Shown here: piece after piece, positions 43,743 through 54,179 of the stretch
Position numbering within the stretch: the stretch's first letter is position 1
Layout of the letters: each line of letters begins with the position of its first letter
Source of the DNA: Achatina immaculata
Lineage: Eukaryota > Mollusca > Gastropoda > Stylommatophora > Achatinidae
NCBI GenBank assembly: GCA_009760885.1
Contig: CM019704.1
Coordinates: forward strand, 11,554,303 to 11,618,302
Reading direction: 5' to 3'
DNA: 64,000 nucleotides
Notes under the pieces: model-generated
Told to the model about the DNA's origin: nothing
Seen by the model: the letters and a program-made list of their open reading frames with translations, nothing else
Database searches by the model: none
Made by a program: the position numbers and the translations under genes

Positions 43743-44820
43743 AGGTCACGAGTTTTTTTCTGATATCTGAACTGCCATTAAAGTTTCCTGAAACATGGAT
43801 CGTGAGTAATGTTCTCTCTAAGCTGTGAGGCGCACAAAGAAACACAAAACCGATACTTGTAAGTTTCTCTGGTTGCTAAGTTAGCGCTGAATGCGAGTGC
43901 GATATAGTTATGAGTTTGTTTCCCCGATTTCTTTTGTTTTTCTATGGAACTTTATAATGTACTTTGTTACTTGAAATTACGCTACATATTTGCATATACT
44001 TTTTTTGACAACGTATTTGCGTACGAGTCGAAAATTTTGCACACGAACCGCAAGACCTTAGAGGAAACATTGATTATGAGATAATGGAAATCAGGAGAAA
44101 TATGCACGTACAGATTGACAGACAAAGAACAGACAAATGAGTGAGTGAATGGATTGAAGGTGGGTGCCGAACGACAGAGAAATGGGTGAGTGGATGGACT
44201 GGAGATAGATAGATGAACAGATGGATTGGTGGATAGTATTTTATCAGCAGAAGCTCATGACGTCCAGGCTAAGACTAGAATTCTGTGTCGCCTTGGTTGC
44301 CAGGTGAAGCTGGACTGCGAAGACGAGAGAAGCACGACCTTGACCAGTGAGCCTTTCATGGTTCTACGGCGGCCAGAGCTTCCGGTGCAGTTGTACAAGG
44401 AAAGATCCATGAAGAAAAGTCGCTTCTTTCTTGGCTTCAACTCTGGGAAGGTAATAGTAAATGTTATGTAATATAACACAGTAAAATAACAGTAACTGCT
44501 CTATAATTAACTCATGAAAGATAACAACATTTATTATGTAATAAAACTCAGGAAGGAAAATAACATTAATCGTGTAATGTAATCTTATCTTATATCTAAT
44601 ATTCTTCCCGTGCCGTTAAACGCTACATAGGGCTCGCAAGGTAGTTCGCCAATTTTTCCTGTCTTCGGCGAGACTTTCAACCTCATCAAGGGATTTTATG
44701 CTATTAATTTGGCTTCTCTTAACAATGTCCTCTTTAGAGTTTCACGTGGTCTGCCTCTTTTTCTTTGGCCTGTTGTGTTCCACCTGATAGCTTTTTTTAT
44801 GATTCTGTGATCGTTTCTTC
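43743..44820 (+). repeat. Exon 3 duplication unit, copy 3
   Basis: Third copy. Here the LINE part continues without a break into the full minus-strand family A element, so this copy shows the original arrangement. Confidence 0.9.
44304..44450 (+). CDS. Arrestin-domain-containing protein, exon 3, copy 3 (likely ancestral position)
   Basis: Same 147 bp and splice sites as the other two. It is the copy closest to exon 4 and the only one with an undisturbed downstream context. It is therefore the best candidate for the original exon 3, encoding residues 128-176 of the predicted protein. Confidence 0.88.
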
Positions 44821-45294
44821 TCATCAGGTGACCAACATATGTCCATCTCCTTTTCCTGATCACCCATGAGATTAGTTGTTGTTCAGTTAACTGTCCTATC
44901 TCTGCATTGTTCTTGAATTCGTTTCACTTGATGCCGAGTATTTTACTTAGGCATTTGTGTTCAAAAGAGTCTAATCTATTGTCTATTTCTTTAGTTGTTT
45001 TCCAGCTTTCACATGCGTAAATGAGGGTGGATATTACATTTGAATTGAATAGTCTTCATTTGGTTTTTGTGCTTATAACTTTTGAATGGCACATGTTCTC
45101 GAGATTCTTGAAGATCGATGCAGCTTTTGCAATTCAAATTCAAACTTCCTTTCTGGAGTCACCATCCTGGTCTATGTAGCTGCCAAGGTATGCAGATTGA
45201 TTGACTTCTTCAGTATCTGTCCCTTCTACGTGTAATTTTCCATTCTGATTAATGGGAAATTTCATTATTTTTATTTTGTCCTTGTTAATTTCAA
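44590..45294 (-). pseudogene. LINE family A in intron 3, 3' part
   Basis: Minus-strand family A element, from its 3' end (ATTCTTCCCGTGCCGTT, with a TCTTATATCTAA-type tail) to the INKDKIKIMKFPINQNGK region. Readable blocks include YIDQDGDSRKEV and, further towards the 3' end, GIK.NEFKNN and RR.RGRP-like sequence, with stops. It is split from its 5' part by a family B insertion. The target-site duplication is TAATTTCAA at 45286-45294 and 46504-46512. Confidence 0.87.
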
Positions 45295-46503
45295 AAGGAA
45301 AAAGATAAAAATGGAAATAGCAGATGAACAGTTTGGATTTGTTGAAGGGAAGGGAACACACAATGCCATTTATGCTTTACGAACACTAACAGAAAGAGCT
45401 TTAGAAGTACAGAAAGATCTCTACTTATGCTTCATTGATTACACCAAGGCATTTGACAAGGTGAAACATAATGAAATTATTAAAATGCTTGAAGACATCA
45501 ATATAGATGGCAAAGACCTGAGGATTGTATAACATCTATACTGGCAACAAGAAGCAGCAGTTCGAGTTGAAAATAGAATTGGAAAATATCAACATATAAA
45601 ACAAGGAGTGCGACAAGGATGTGTACTATCTCCAGACCTTTTTCTCTGTACAGCGAGAATATTCTAAGAACAATCATCACAGAACCAGGCATAAAAATTG
45701 GAGGATACAATATTAACAACCTTCAGTATGCTGACGACACAGTACTGATAGCTGAGAACCAACAAGACCTGCAAAATCTCTTGGATAAAGTCGCCAAAGA
45801 AAGTGAACAGAAAGGCCTTACTTTAAACATAAAAAAGACAGAGACTATAGTTATATTTAAGAAACAGAATCCACCAGCATGCAGTATTAAATTAAACGGA
45901 ACTATTCTAAAGCAGGTGCAGAAATTCAAATACCTTGGAGCAGTAATAACTTCAGATGGGAAATACAGAACAGAAATTAGGAACAGAATAGGCCAAGCAA
46001 AGACTGCATTTCAGAGAATGAGAAACATATTAGCTAACACATCTTTATCAATGAATGTTAGAAAACGAGTCCTAAAATGCTATATTGAACCTATCTTGTT
46101 ATATGGAAGTGAATCATGGACAATAGGCAAGTCTGCACAAAAATCATTGGAAGCAGCAGAAATGTGGTTTATTAGAAGAATGTTGCGAATCCCCTGGACA
46201 GCAAAAATAACTAATGAAGAATGTATGAGAAGAGCTGGAGAGACAAAAAACCTTGTCAAAAAGATAAGAGAGAGACAATGTACTTTCATAGGACATGCAA
46301 TGAGAAGAGGGGGCATTGAAAATATTATAACAACAGGAAAAATAGAGGGAAGAAGATCAAGAGAAATGATACTGGACAGTCTGACGGGATGGTGTGAGAG
46401 GAGATCACCAACTGAAGTGATGGTCTGCATGAAGGATCGGGTACTCTGGAGAAGCATAATAGTCAACGTCAGTCGGCACGGCACATGATGATGATGATGA
46501 TGA
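45295..46503 (+). pseudogene. LINE family B in intron 3, inserted into family A, with 9-bp target-site duplication
   Basis: Best-preserved family B copy. It reads EIADEQFGFVEGKGTHNAIY, ALRTLTERALEVQKDLYLCF, motif A DYTKAFDKV (about 45440), then frameshifts around 45530 and 45640, motif B VRQGCVLSPDLF, motif C LQYADDTVLI (YADD at about 45727), QKFKYLGAVITSDGKYR, LYGSESWTI, TNEECMRRAGETK, IGHAMRRGGIEN, SRHGT-stop at 46488, and a (ATG)n tail. TAATTTCAA flanks it. The endonuclease and part of the RT are lost by 5' truncation. It is relatively young compared with the host family A copy. Confidence 0.9.
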
Positions 46504-46512
46504 TAATTTCAA

Positions 46513-47018
46513 GTCCTATTTTACTAGCCAGAGAAGACAGGGTATCTGTTTTTTCTTGCATGGAATTCACATTGTTACTGATAAGAGTTATGTCATCAGC
46601 AAAATCAAATAAGAGTTATGTCTTCAGCAAAATCAAGATCTTATAGTTGGGTCCCATGCACCCAGTCAATACCTATGTTACCTGTGCAGCATTTTTTCAT
46701 TATGAAGTCTATTGTAATTCCAGAAAGCAAAGGAGACAGTATACATCTTTGTTTCATGCCTGTTTCAATCTGGAACCATTCACTCATCCATACTTCTGTT
46801 TTGACTGTACAAACATATCCATTGTAGAAGTCCTTAACGATGTTAACAGTTTTAGATGGTATTCCACATTGACTTAAAATTCTCCATAATGAGTCTCTAT
46901 GTATGCTATCAAATGCCTTTTTAAAGTCTGTGAAGTTCAGTATTAATGGTTTCTGCTTTTCAATATGTTCTTCAAGTATTATTCTGAGAGTAAAGATCTG
47001 GTCGAGACAGCTTATCCC
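46513..47018 (-). pseudogene. LINE family A in intron 3, 5' part
   Basis: Continuation of the split family A element on the minus strand. From the 5' side: CLDQIFTLRIILEEHIEKQK, NFTDFKKAFDSIHRDSLW (motif A), FQIETGMKQRCILSPLL (motif B), WVHGTQL and then the FADD region. The FADD segment is tandemly duplicated (two copies of AAGAGTTATGTC.TCAGCAAA, about 46584-46638). The copy is truncated upstream of GxxCLDQIF. Confidence 0.85.
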
Positions 47019-47329
47019 TGTAATAAAAAAAAATGTAAAAGTAAAGGTAATCCTGTCATGCCTTAGAGGCACATAGGGATATGGTGTTAGTGCCCATATT
47101 TTCCTAGGGAAGAAAATAACAATTATTATATAATGTAGCTCATGAAAGAAAATATTAATTATGAAACGAAACTTAGGAAATAAAATAGTAGTTATTTAAT
47201 AAAACGCAAAAAAAGATAACAACCATTATATAATTCAAGAACAAGATTAATGACTGCTATGTAATATAACCTAGGAGATATTAAAATAATTTGTTGTGAA
47301 TTGTGTACTTCAATCATGAGGTGCCTTTC

Positions 47330-47870
47330 CTGACAGATGGTTGTAGTCACCGTTTCCATTTTGTGTGCTCGTTTGTTGTCTTAATCTTATAGTTTGCAAT
47401 GTTTCCCGTGCCACTTAGCCAGTTATTTCAGATGTGTTCACTTTGTCTTTCCCCTTGTCTATTTTCAATAATTACCAAGTTCTGGAACTTCTGTCTTACT
47501 ATTACATGCTCCAAACATTTCTACTGTTTCTTTACTAGAACTATTATATTTCTTTACAAAAGTCTGCAACTTCTCTGAGAACTTCTTCATTTGTTATTCT
47601 CTATGTTACATTTTTCTATGAAACATATACCTGTCTTTTCAGTTTTTGTTTCAAATGTTTGTTTACTGTCAAAATTTTACAAGTATAAAGTAGCACTATT
47701 TTCTCTGTGCCGTGTGTCTCTCTTTCAGCGGTACAAATCTTCTCTTATTTGTTAACATCTTTCTTCATCATGACGTAACAAGCTGCTCTTGTCTTGCCTG
47801 TTTGTGACTTGATTTCTTGTGTATATTTGCCTTTTTTGCTGTTGTGATCTAAAGTAACTGAACTGATATA
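47330..47870 (-). pseudogene. Possible LINE family C remnant in intron 3
   Basis: The minus strand gives, in broken frames, QTGKTRAACYVMMKKDVNK, VLLYTCKILTVNKHLKQ and RITNEEVLREVADF, parallel to the SRIGKAKQVYYDMKNITNK segment of family C and the ITNEECMRRAG segment of family B. Heavily decayed. Confidence 0.4.
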
Positions 47871-47995
47871 CTCGTGTCAGTATCTTCCAATTTAATGTAG
47901 AGTACATGCAAAATATCTTCACTCACTTTTCTTACTTTTACAAAATTTAGATGGACACTATAAAATGGTAACTTCATTTTAAAACTATCAAATAG

Positions 47996-48159
47996 GTCAG
48001 AGTTGAATGTAAGATTGACAAGTCTGCAGCCATACCTGGAGACAACATTGTCATTGACGGGGAAGTGTCCAACTGGACGGGCAGGGAGCTGTCTCTCATA
48101 CAGGCCTCTCTTATTCTGGAAAGTCACTTTTATGCTGAAGGTCATGAGATTGTATTTAG
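47996..48159 (+). CDS. Arrestin-domain-containing protein, exon 4 (start of the arrestin-C domain)
   Basis: Acceptor CAAATAG|GTCAGA, phase 0. Donor TTTAG|GTCAGT after two bases of a codon (phase 2). It reads VRVECKIDKSAAIPGDNIVI, DGEVSNWTGRELSLIQASLI, LESHFYAEGHEIVF. KIDKSAAIPGDNIVIDGEVSN matches the arrestin-C opening pattern xIxKxAYxPGExIxVxxEVxN. A competing donor at GAGATT|GTATTT would break the join to exon 5, whereas the chosen donor gives VFRQYLSK in frame. Confidence 0.88.
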
Positions 48160-48380
48160 GTCAGTTTGTGAAGATTATAAATTGTATTCTAGTTAGTGTG
48201 TGAAGGTTATGGCTGTTTTCAGGTCAGTGTGTGTAAATCTAGATATGCTTTGAGACAATATTTGGGTCATTGTGTCAAGGTCGTAAGATAGTTTTCTGCT
48301 CAGTGGATGAAAGTGTTGTGCTTGAAGATCATTAAGGCATTAATGTTTTGTACCATACTTCCCCCCCCCCCCCACGACAG

Positions 48381-48534
48381 GCAGTACCTGAGCAAGCGAG
48401 ATGATGTTTTTGATGTGAACCTGCAGCACACAAGACGATGGCGCCACGTGTTTCTGCCTGTTCCTCCATATTTACCAGATTCTGGCCTGGAGAACTGCCA
48501 GATTATAAGCATCAAATATTTGTTTCAGTTCAAG
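48381..48534 (+). CDS. Arrestin-domain-containing protein, exon 5
   Basis: Acceptor CACGACAG|GCAGTA, preceded by a C13 run and T-rich tract; donor TTCAAG|GTAAGT. 154 bp; with exon 4 it makes exactly 106 codons. It reads QYLSKRDDVFDVNLQHTRRW, RHVFLPVPPYLPDSGLENCQ, IISIKYLFQFK. The pattern W...LxVPPxxP.S...C.II.I.Y.. is the conserved core of the arrestin-C domain. Intron 4 is only 221 bp and free of minisatellites, the only such intron in the gene. Confidence 0.9.
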
Positions 48535-48664
48535 GTAAGTTTATTTCATGGTTGTTCATATTTTGTTTCATCAAGTCATGCAGGGCTTCTGTGCAAGTCT
48601 GTGCTTCAATACCGACTCTTTGAGATAGGACATATAGTTCTAAAATGTATAGATTCCCAGGAGT

Positions 48665-48795
48665 CATGACTCTGGATTCTAGTCATGACTCTGAATTCTA
48701 GTCATAATTCTGGATTCTAGTCATGACTCTGGATTCTATTCATGACTCTGGATTCTAGTCATAATTCTGGATTCTAGTCATGATTCTGGATTCTT
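48665..48795. repeat. Intron 5: ~19-bp repeat
   Basis: Seven copies of GATTCTAGTCATGACTCTG with TAATT variants. Confidence 0.9.
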
Positions 48796-48999
48796 CTTTC
48801 TGCTTCATTGACTCCCACCTTTTATCTTTGCATGTTCTTTCTCAGGAAATTGTTTTTGATATGTTTGGGGTTTTTTTTCAGGCAAAAATTTTTAATCAAA
48901 ATATATTACTATTAGATGTCAGCAGCTTTCAAAAAATAACTGGAGCTAAAAGAAAACCCTGGAATTTTGCCTGGTTTGAAGTTCTAAGTCTTGCTAAAT

Positions 49000-49340
49000 C
49001 TGGAGCCATGTCTGTGTTCTGGTGCTATGTCATGCTAAATCTGGAGCCATATCTGTGTTTTACTGCTAGGTCATGCTAAATCTGGGGCCATGGATGTGTT
49101 CTAATGTTATGTCATACTAAATCTGGATCCATGGATGTGTTCTAGTGTTAGGTCATACTAAATCTGGAACCATGGATGTGTTCTAGTGTTAGGTCATACT
49201 AAGTCTGGATCCATGTATGTGTTCTAGTGTTAGGTCATACTAAATCTGGAACCATGGATGTGTTCTAGTGTTAGGTCATACTAAGTCTGGATCCATGGAT
49301 GTGTTCTAGTGTTAGGTCATACTAAACCTGGACCCATGTT
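49000..49340. repeat. Intron 5: 41-bp minisatellite
   Basis: Eight copies of GTTCTAGTGTTAGGTCATAC + TAAATCTGGATCCATGGATG, period 41. Confidence 0.93.
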
Positions 49341-49519
49341 TGTATATAAAGCACTAGTGACAGGAAAGATGGCCCTTTATAGTTGACTTTCTCTTAACTG
49401 GTTGCTGAAAGTTCTTGTGTGCACACAAAAAGTTGCCATAGGAAAAATAAAGAAACAATCACTGTCTCAGAAAAGATGCTTTACATTGTTTTGTGTAACT
49501 TCAATAGCCATTCTGTAGC

Positions 49520-50128
49520 CTGACATGGAAGATGTGGCCCAACTTAGATTTCTGTGCCCTGTCATTGATAATGTGCCCAACTTAGATTTCTGTTCTCTGA
49601 CATGAAAGATGTGGCCCAACTTAGATTTCTATTCTCTGACATGGATGATGTGGCCCAACTTAGATTTCTATTCTCTGACATGGATGATGTGGCCCAACTT
49701 AGATTTCTATTCTCTGACATGGATGATGTGGCCCAACTTAGATTTCTATTCTCTGACATGGATGATGTGGCCAACTTAGATTTCCGTGCCCTGTCATTGA
49801 TAATGTGGCCAACTTAGATTTCTGTTCTCTGACATGGATGATGTGGCCAACATAGATTTCTGTTCTCTGACATGGATGATGTGGCCAACTTAGATTTCTG
49901 TTCTCTGACATGGATGATGTGGCCCAACTTAGATTTCTGTTCTCTGACATGGATGATGTGCCCAACTTAGATTTCTGTTCTCTGACATGGATGATGTGGC
50001 CAACTTAGATTTCTGTTCTCTGACATGGATGATATGGCCAACTTAGATTTCTGTTCTCTGACATGGATGATGTGGCCAACTTAGATTTCTGTTCTCTGAC
50101 ATGGATGATGTGGCCAACTTAGATTTCT
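49520..50128. repeat. Intron 5: 38-39-bp minisatellite, left part
   Basis: About 16 copies of AACTTAGATTTCTGTTCTCT + GACATGGATGATGTGGCC(C). The 39-bp units stay open in frame. The array is interrupted by the Penelope-like element, and related CTTAGAT units continue on its far side. Confidence 0.94.
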
Positions 50129-50376
50129 AAAATGTATAAACTAGGAAAAAAAGTAGGAGCAGCTTTATTACTTAACGATTACAAAGTTGTGACATTTTGG
50201 TGTGAGCCTTAATCATACAAAAACATTCAGGACGAGGAAATAGAGAGGGGAGATAAAATATAAATTCGCATGAATTATATTTAAAAAATAATAAAAAATA
50301 ATAAAAAATAATAATAATGAATAGAACACTCTAACTGTAAGATGTGGCTTGTTCGATGCTGTGTGTCAGAAATGAG
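50129..50376. repeat. Penelope-like element, left inverted terminal repeat
   Basis: Reverse complement of 51417-51653 with a few substitutions and AT-run length differences ((AATAATAAAA)n versus (ATT)n near the inner third). Confidence 0.85.
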
Positions 50377-50489
50377 TATTGTAGGATAATTTTGACTTTA
50401 TAAATCAGTCCAACAAGTTATTAGAATTTTTTCGTCATCGCCACTACCCAGAAAATGTCTTTTGTGAAGCCTTCAACTGTATCCAACTA

Positions 50490-51152
50490 GTGAGCTGCAA
50501 AGAAGCATTCAGAAAAGAGCCTGTTACTCCATCAGACAGAGTTAAGTTAGTACTGCCTTTCCACCCGCACGGTCAGATGGTTAAGAAAATCCTTTATTGT
50601 CATCTGTCAATAATTCACCTTGACCCCGACACTTGCGACATTTTCTCTGATCCACCCCTGTTGGCATACAAACATGAGCCAAACTTTTAGGACATCCTTG
50701 TCCACAGTCACTTGAAGAGGAGTTTTACATATGTTGGTACCCTAAAACGTAACTGCCCCCACTGCGTTACCTGCCATATAGTCTGGAAAATGAAAACAAT
50801 CACGTTTCCCATAACTATCCTCACTCTTCATGAGCGATTCCCATGTGAGTCCCGTAATGTGATATATGTCATCGTATGCAAAAGATGCAGGATAAAGTAT
50901 ATTGGTGATACTGGTCTCAGATGAGGGGACCGCATGCAGAAACATATATACGATATCACCCAGCATGCTTCGAAACCAGTCCTAAATCATTTCAATGGCC
51001 CCAACCACAGAGGCAAATATGATTTTCTGGTAACAGCATTCAGACAATGTCACACAGATGACACAAGCTGCCTAGCGCTTGAGAACCACTACATTCAGGA
51101 CTATGGGACACTGGAATCACACAGGTTAAACTCACTATTCAGCTACACCTAA
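50490..51152 (+). pseudogene. Penelope-like GIY-YIG endonuclease ORF, broken
   Basis: Reading in pieces: SCKEAFRKEPVTPSDRVKLV (50490-50690, stop after KHEPNF), KRSFTYVGTLKRNCPHCVTC and IYVIVCKRCRIKYIGDTGLR (50712-50924, stop), then MQKHIYDITQHASKPVLNHF and CLALENHYIQDYGTLE (50934-51152). The IYVI...KYIG spacing is the GIY-YIG signature (I-Y-V for GIY, Y-I-G intact). The catalytic Arg may correspond to the GLR.GDRM region, where a stop codon lies. These nucleases nick DNA to prime reverse transcription. At least two stops make it inactive. Confidence 0.8.
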
Positions 51153-51416
51153 CATTCTCCTCTTCAACAATTACAATCCCTCTTTACTAAGCTCTACTCC
51201 CTTCTCACTTGTTACACATAGTTCAGAACCTCCTCACAGCATCACATTACAACCCCTCTACCCTAACTATAATCATCTATTTCACCTTCTTCTGGCTAGG
51301 TTAACATTGTACCACTCTCTCTCCCCTCCACGGTTTCCCCACCCACCACCCCCAGTTACGACCCACTGACCACACATCACAGGTCTCCATTTAAACAGTC
51401 TCTACACCCTACCATG

Positions 51417-51653
51417 CTCATTTCTGACACACATCGTCGGACAAGCCACATCTTACAGTTACAGCTAAGTGCTCTATTCATTATTATTATTATTTTTTTA
51501 AAATAGTATTCATGTGAATCTATACTTTATCTCCTCTCTCTATTTCTTCGTCCTGTATGTTTTTGTATGATTAAGGCTTACACCGAAATGTCACAACTTT
51601 GTAATCATTAAGTAATAAAGCTGCTCCTACTTTTTTCCTAGTTTATACATTTT
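51417..51653. repeat. Penelope-like element, right inverted terminal repeat
   Basis: Pairs with the left repeat from TCATTTCTGACACAC to CCTAGTTTATACATTTT. Contains the hammerhead-like motif listed separately. Confidence 0.85.
51561..51603 (+). ncRNA. Degenerate hammerhead-ribozyme-like motif in the terminal repeat
   Basis: The order TTGT-A-TGATTA-AGG..ACC-GAAA-T-GTC-ACAA matches a minimal type I hammerhead: short stem I (TTGT/ACAA), a CTGATGA-like core (here ATGATTA), short stem II, the GAAA core, and a GTC cleavage site. Two core positions differ from the active consensus, so it is probably dead. The left repeat carries the same motif on the minus strand (about 50190-50222), with CCAAAA in place of CCGAAA. 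Confidence 0.45.
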
Positions 51654-51679
51654 GGTTATACACTAATTATTGTGTGTAA

Positions 51680-52215
51680 CTTAGATTTCTGAGCCCTGTC
51701 ATGGATGATATGTCCAACTTAGCCATTCTGTGTTTGTCCTGGATGATGTGCCCAACTTAGCCATTCTGTGTTTGTCCTGGATGATGTGCCCAACATAGCC
51801 ATTCTGTGTTTGTCCTGGATGATGTGACCCAACTTAGATAGCCATTCTGTGTTTGTCCTGGATGATGTGGCCCCCAACTTAGATAGCCATTCTGTGTTTG
51901 TCCTGGATGATGTGGCCCCCAACTTAGATAGCCATTCTGTGTTTGTCCTGGATGATCCAACTTAGATAGCCATTCTGTGTTTGTCCTGGATGATGTGATC
52001 CAACTTAGATAGCCATTCTGTGTTTGTCCTGGATGATCCAACTTAGATAGCCATTCTGTGTTTGTCCTGGATGATCCAACTTAGATAGCCATTCTGTGTT
52101 TGTCCTGGATGATGTGATCCAACTTAGATAGCCATTCTGTGTTTGTCCTGGATGATCCAACTTAGATAGCCATTCTGTGCCTTGTCCTGGATGATGTGGC
52201 CCAGACTGACATGAC
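51680..52215. repeat. Intron 5: 34-45-bp minisatellite, right part
   Basis: About 14 units of AGCCATTCTGTGTTTGTCCT + GGATGATGTG..CCAACTTAGAT, with variable length (GATGATCCAACT short form). Confidence 0.93.
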
Positions 52216-52239
52216 ATAATCTCCTTCATGTCTTAAATT

Positions 52240-54095
52240 GCCAGTGTCTTTCAGGATGTTGCTGCTAGCTTTTGAGATGTTGTCATCTAAACTTTCAGGA
52301 TGTTGCTGCTAGCTTTTGAGATGTTGTCATCTAAACTTTCAGGATGTTGCTGCTAGCTTTTGAGATGTTGTCATCTAAACTTTCAAGATGTTGCTGCTAG
52401 CTTTTGAGATGTTGTCATCTAAACTTTCAGGATGTTGCTGCTAGCTTTTGAGATGTTGTCATCTAAACTTTCAAGATGTTGCTGCTAGCTTTTGAGATGT
52501 TGTCATCTAAACTTTCAAGATGTTGCTGCTAGCTTTTGAGATGTTGTCATCTAAACTTTCAAGATGTTGCTGTTAGCTTCTAATATGTTGTCATCTAAAC
52601 TTTCAAGATGTTGCTGTTAGCTTCTAATATGTTGTCATCTAAACTTTCAGAATGTTGCTGTTAGCTTCTAATATGTTGTCATCTAAACTTTCAGAATGTT
52701 GCTGCTAGCTTCTGAGATGTTGTCATCTAAACTTTCAAGATGTTGCTGCTAGCTTCTGAGATGTTGTCATCTAAACTTTCAGAATGTTGCTGCTAGCTTC
52801 TGAGATGTTGTCATCTAAACTTTCAGAATGTTGCTGCTAGCTTCTGAGATGTTGTCATCTAAACTTTCAAGATGTTACTGTTAGCTTCTAATATGTTGTC
52901 ATCTAAACTTTCAAGATGTTGCTGTTAGCTTCTAATATGTTGTCATCTAAACTTTCAGGATGTTGCTGCTAGCTTCTGAGATGTTGTCATCTAAACTTTC
53001 AGAATGTTGCTGCTAGCTTCTGAGATGTTGTCATCTAAACTTTCAAGATGTTGCTGCTAGCTTCTGAGATGTTGTCATCTAAACTTTCAGGATGTTGCTG
53101 CTAGCTTTTGAGATGTTGTCATCTAAACTTTCAGAATGTTGCTGCTAGCTTCTGAGATGTTGTCATCTAAACTTTCAGAATGTTGCTGCTAGCTTCTGAG
53201 ATGTTGTCATCTAAACTTTCAAGATGTTGCTGCTAGCTTTTGAGATGTTGTCACCTAAACTTTCAAGATGTTGCTGCTAGCTTTTGAGATGTTGTCATCT
53301 AAACTTTCAAGATGTTGCTGTTAGCTTCTAATATGTTGTCATCTAAACTTTCAAGATGTTGCTGTTAGCTTCTAATATGTTGTCATCTAAACTTTCAGAA
53401 TGTTGCTGTTAGCTTCTAATATGTTGTCATCTAAACTTTCAGAATGTTGCTGCTAGCTTCTGAGATGTTGTCATCTAAACTTTCAAGATGTTACTGTTAG
53501 CTTCTAATATGTTGTCATCTAAACTTTCAAGATGTTGCTGTTAGCTTCTAATATGTTGTCATCTAAACTTTCAGAATGTTGCTGCTAGCTTCTGAGATGT
53601 TGTCATCTAAACTTTCAGAATGTTGCTGCTAGCTTTTGAGATGTTGTCATCTAAACTTTCAGAATGTTGCTGCTAGCTTCTGAGATGTTGTCATCTAAAC
53701 TTTCAAGATGTTACTGTTAGCTTCTAATATGTTGTCATCTAAACTTTCAAGATGTTGCTGTTAGCTTCTAATATGTTGTCATCTAAACTTTCAGGATGTT
53801 GCTGCTAGCTTCTGAGATGTTGTCATCTAAACTTTCAGAATGTTGCTGCTAGCTTTTGAGATGTTGTCATCTAAACTTTCAGGATGTTGCTGCTAGATTC
53901 TGAGATGTTGTCATCTAAACTTTCAAGATGTTGCTGCTAGCTTTTGAGATGTTGTCATCTAAACTTTCAGGATGTTGCTGCTAGCTTTTGAGATGTTGTC
54001 ATCTAAACTTTCAAGATGTTGCTGCTAGCTTTTGAGATGTTGTCATCTAAACTTTCAAGATGTTGCTGCTAGCTTTTGAGATGTTGTCATCTAAA
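52240..54095. repeat. Intron 5: 44-bp minisatellite, 1.86 kb
   Basis: About 42 copies of GATGTTGCTGCTAGCTTTTG + AGATGTTGTCATCTAAACTTTCAA, exact 44-bp period. Two main variants (GCTGCTAGCTTYTGAGATG and GCTGTTAGCTTCTAATATG) alternate in blocks, a record of multi-unit exchanges. Confidence 0.97.
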
Positions 54096-54179
54096 CTCTG
54101 TAAACATGAATTCCAATTTAGTATTTTCTCTAACGTTACCCCCAAGATACGCTGGGTCATCAACAGGCTCGTGTCCTCC

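Larger units (their letters stand above)
50129..51653 (+). mobile_element. Penelope-like element with long inverted terminal repeats
   Basis: About 1.5-kb insertion in a minisatellite. It carries inverted terminal repeats of about 240 bp (50129-50376 and 51417-51653), both ending AAAATGTATAAACTAGGAAA at the outer edge. The interior encodes a Penelope-type C-terminus: a LVLPFHPHGQMVKKIL-like connector, NCPHCVTC (zinc-binding Cys pair), then NVIYVIVCKRCRIKYIGDTG (GIY-YIG nuclease core) and ALENHYIQDYGTLESHRLNS. The reverse-transcriptase domain is missing, so the copy is 5'-deleted and non-autonomous. Penelope elements are known for terminal repeats that may be direct or inverted and that carry hammerhead ribozymes. 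Confidence 0.8.

Noticed and set aside
52240..54095. CRISPR-like regular array
   Set aside because: Head-to-tail repeats with no unique spacers in a eukaryotic intron; a minisatellite.
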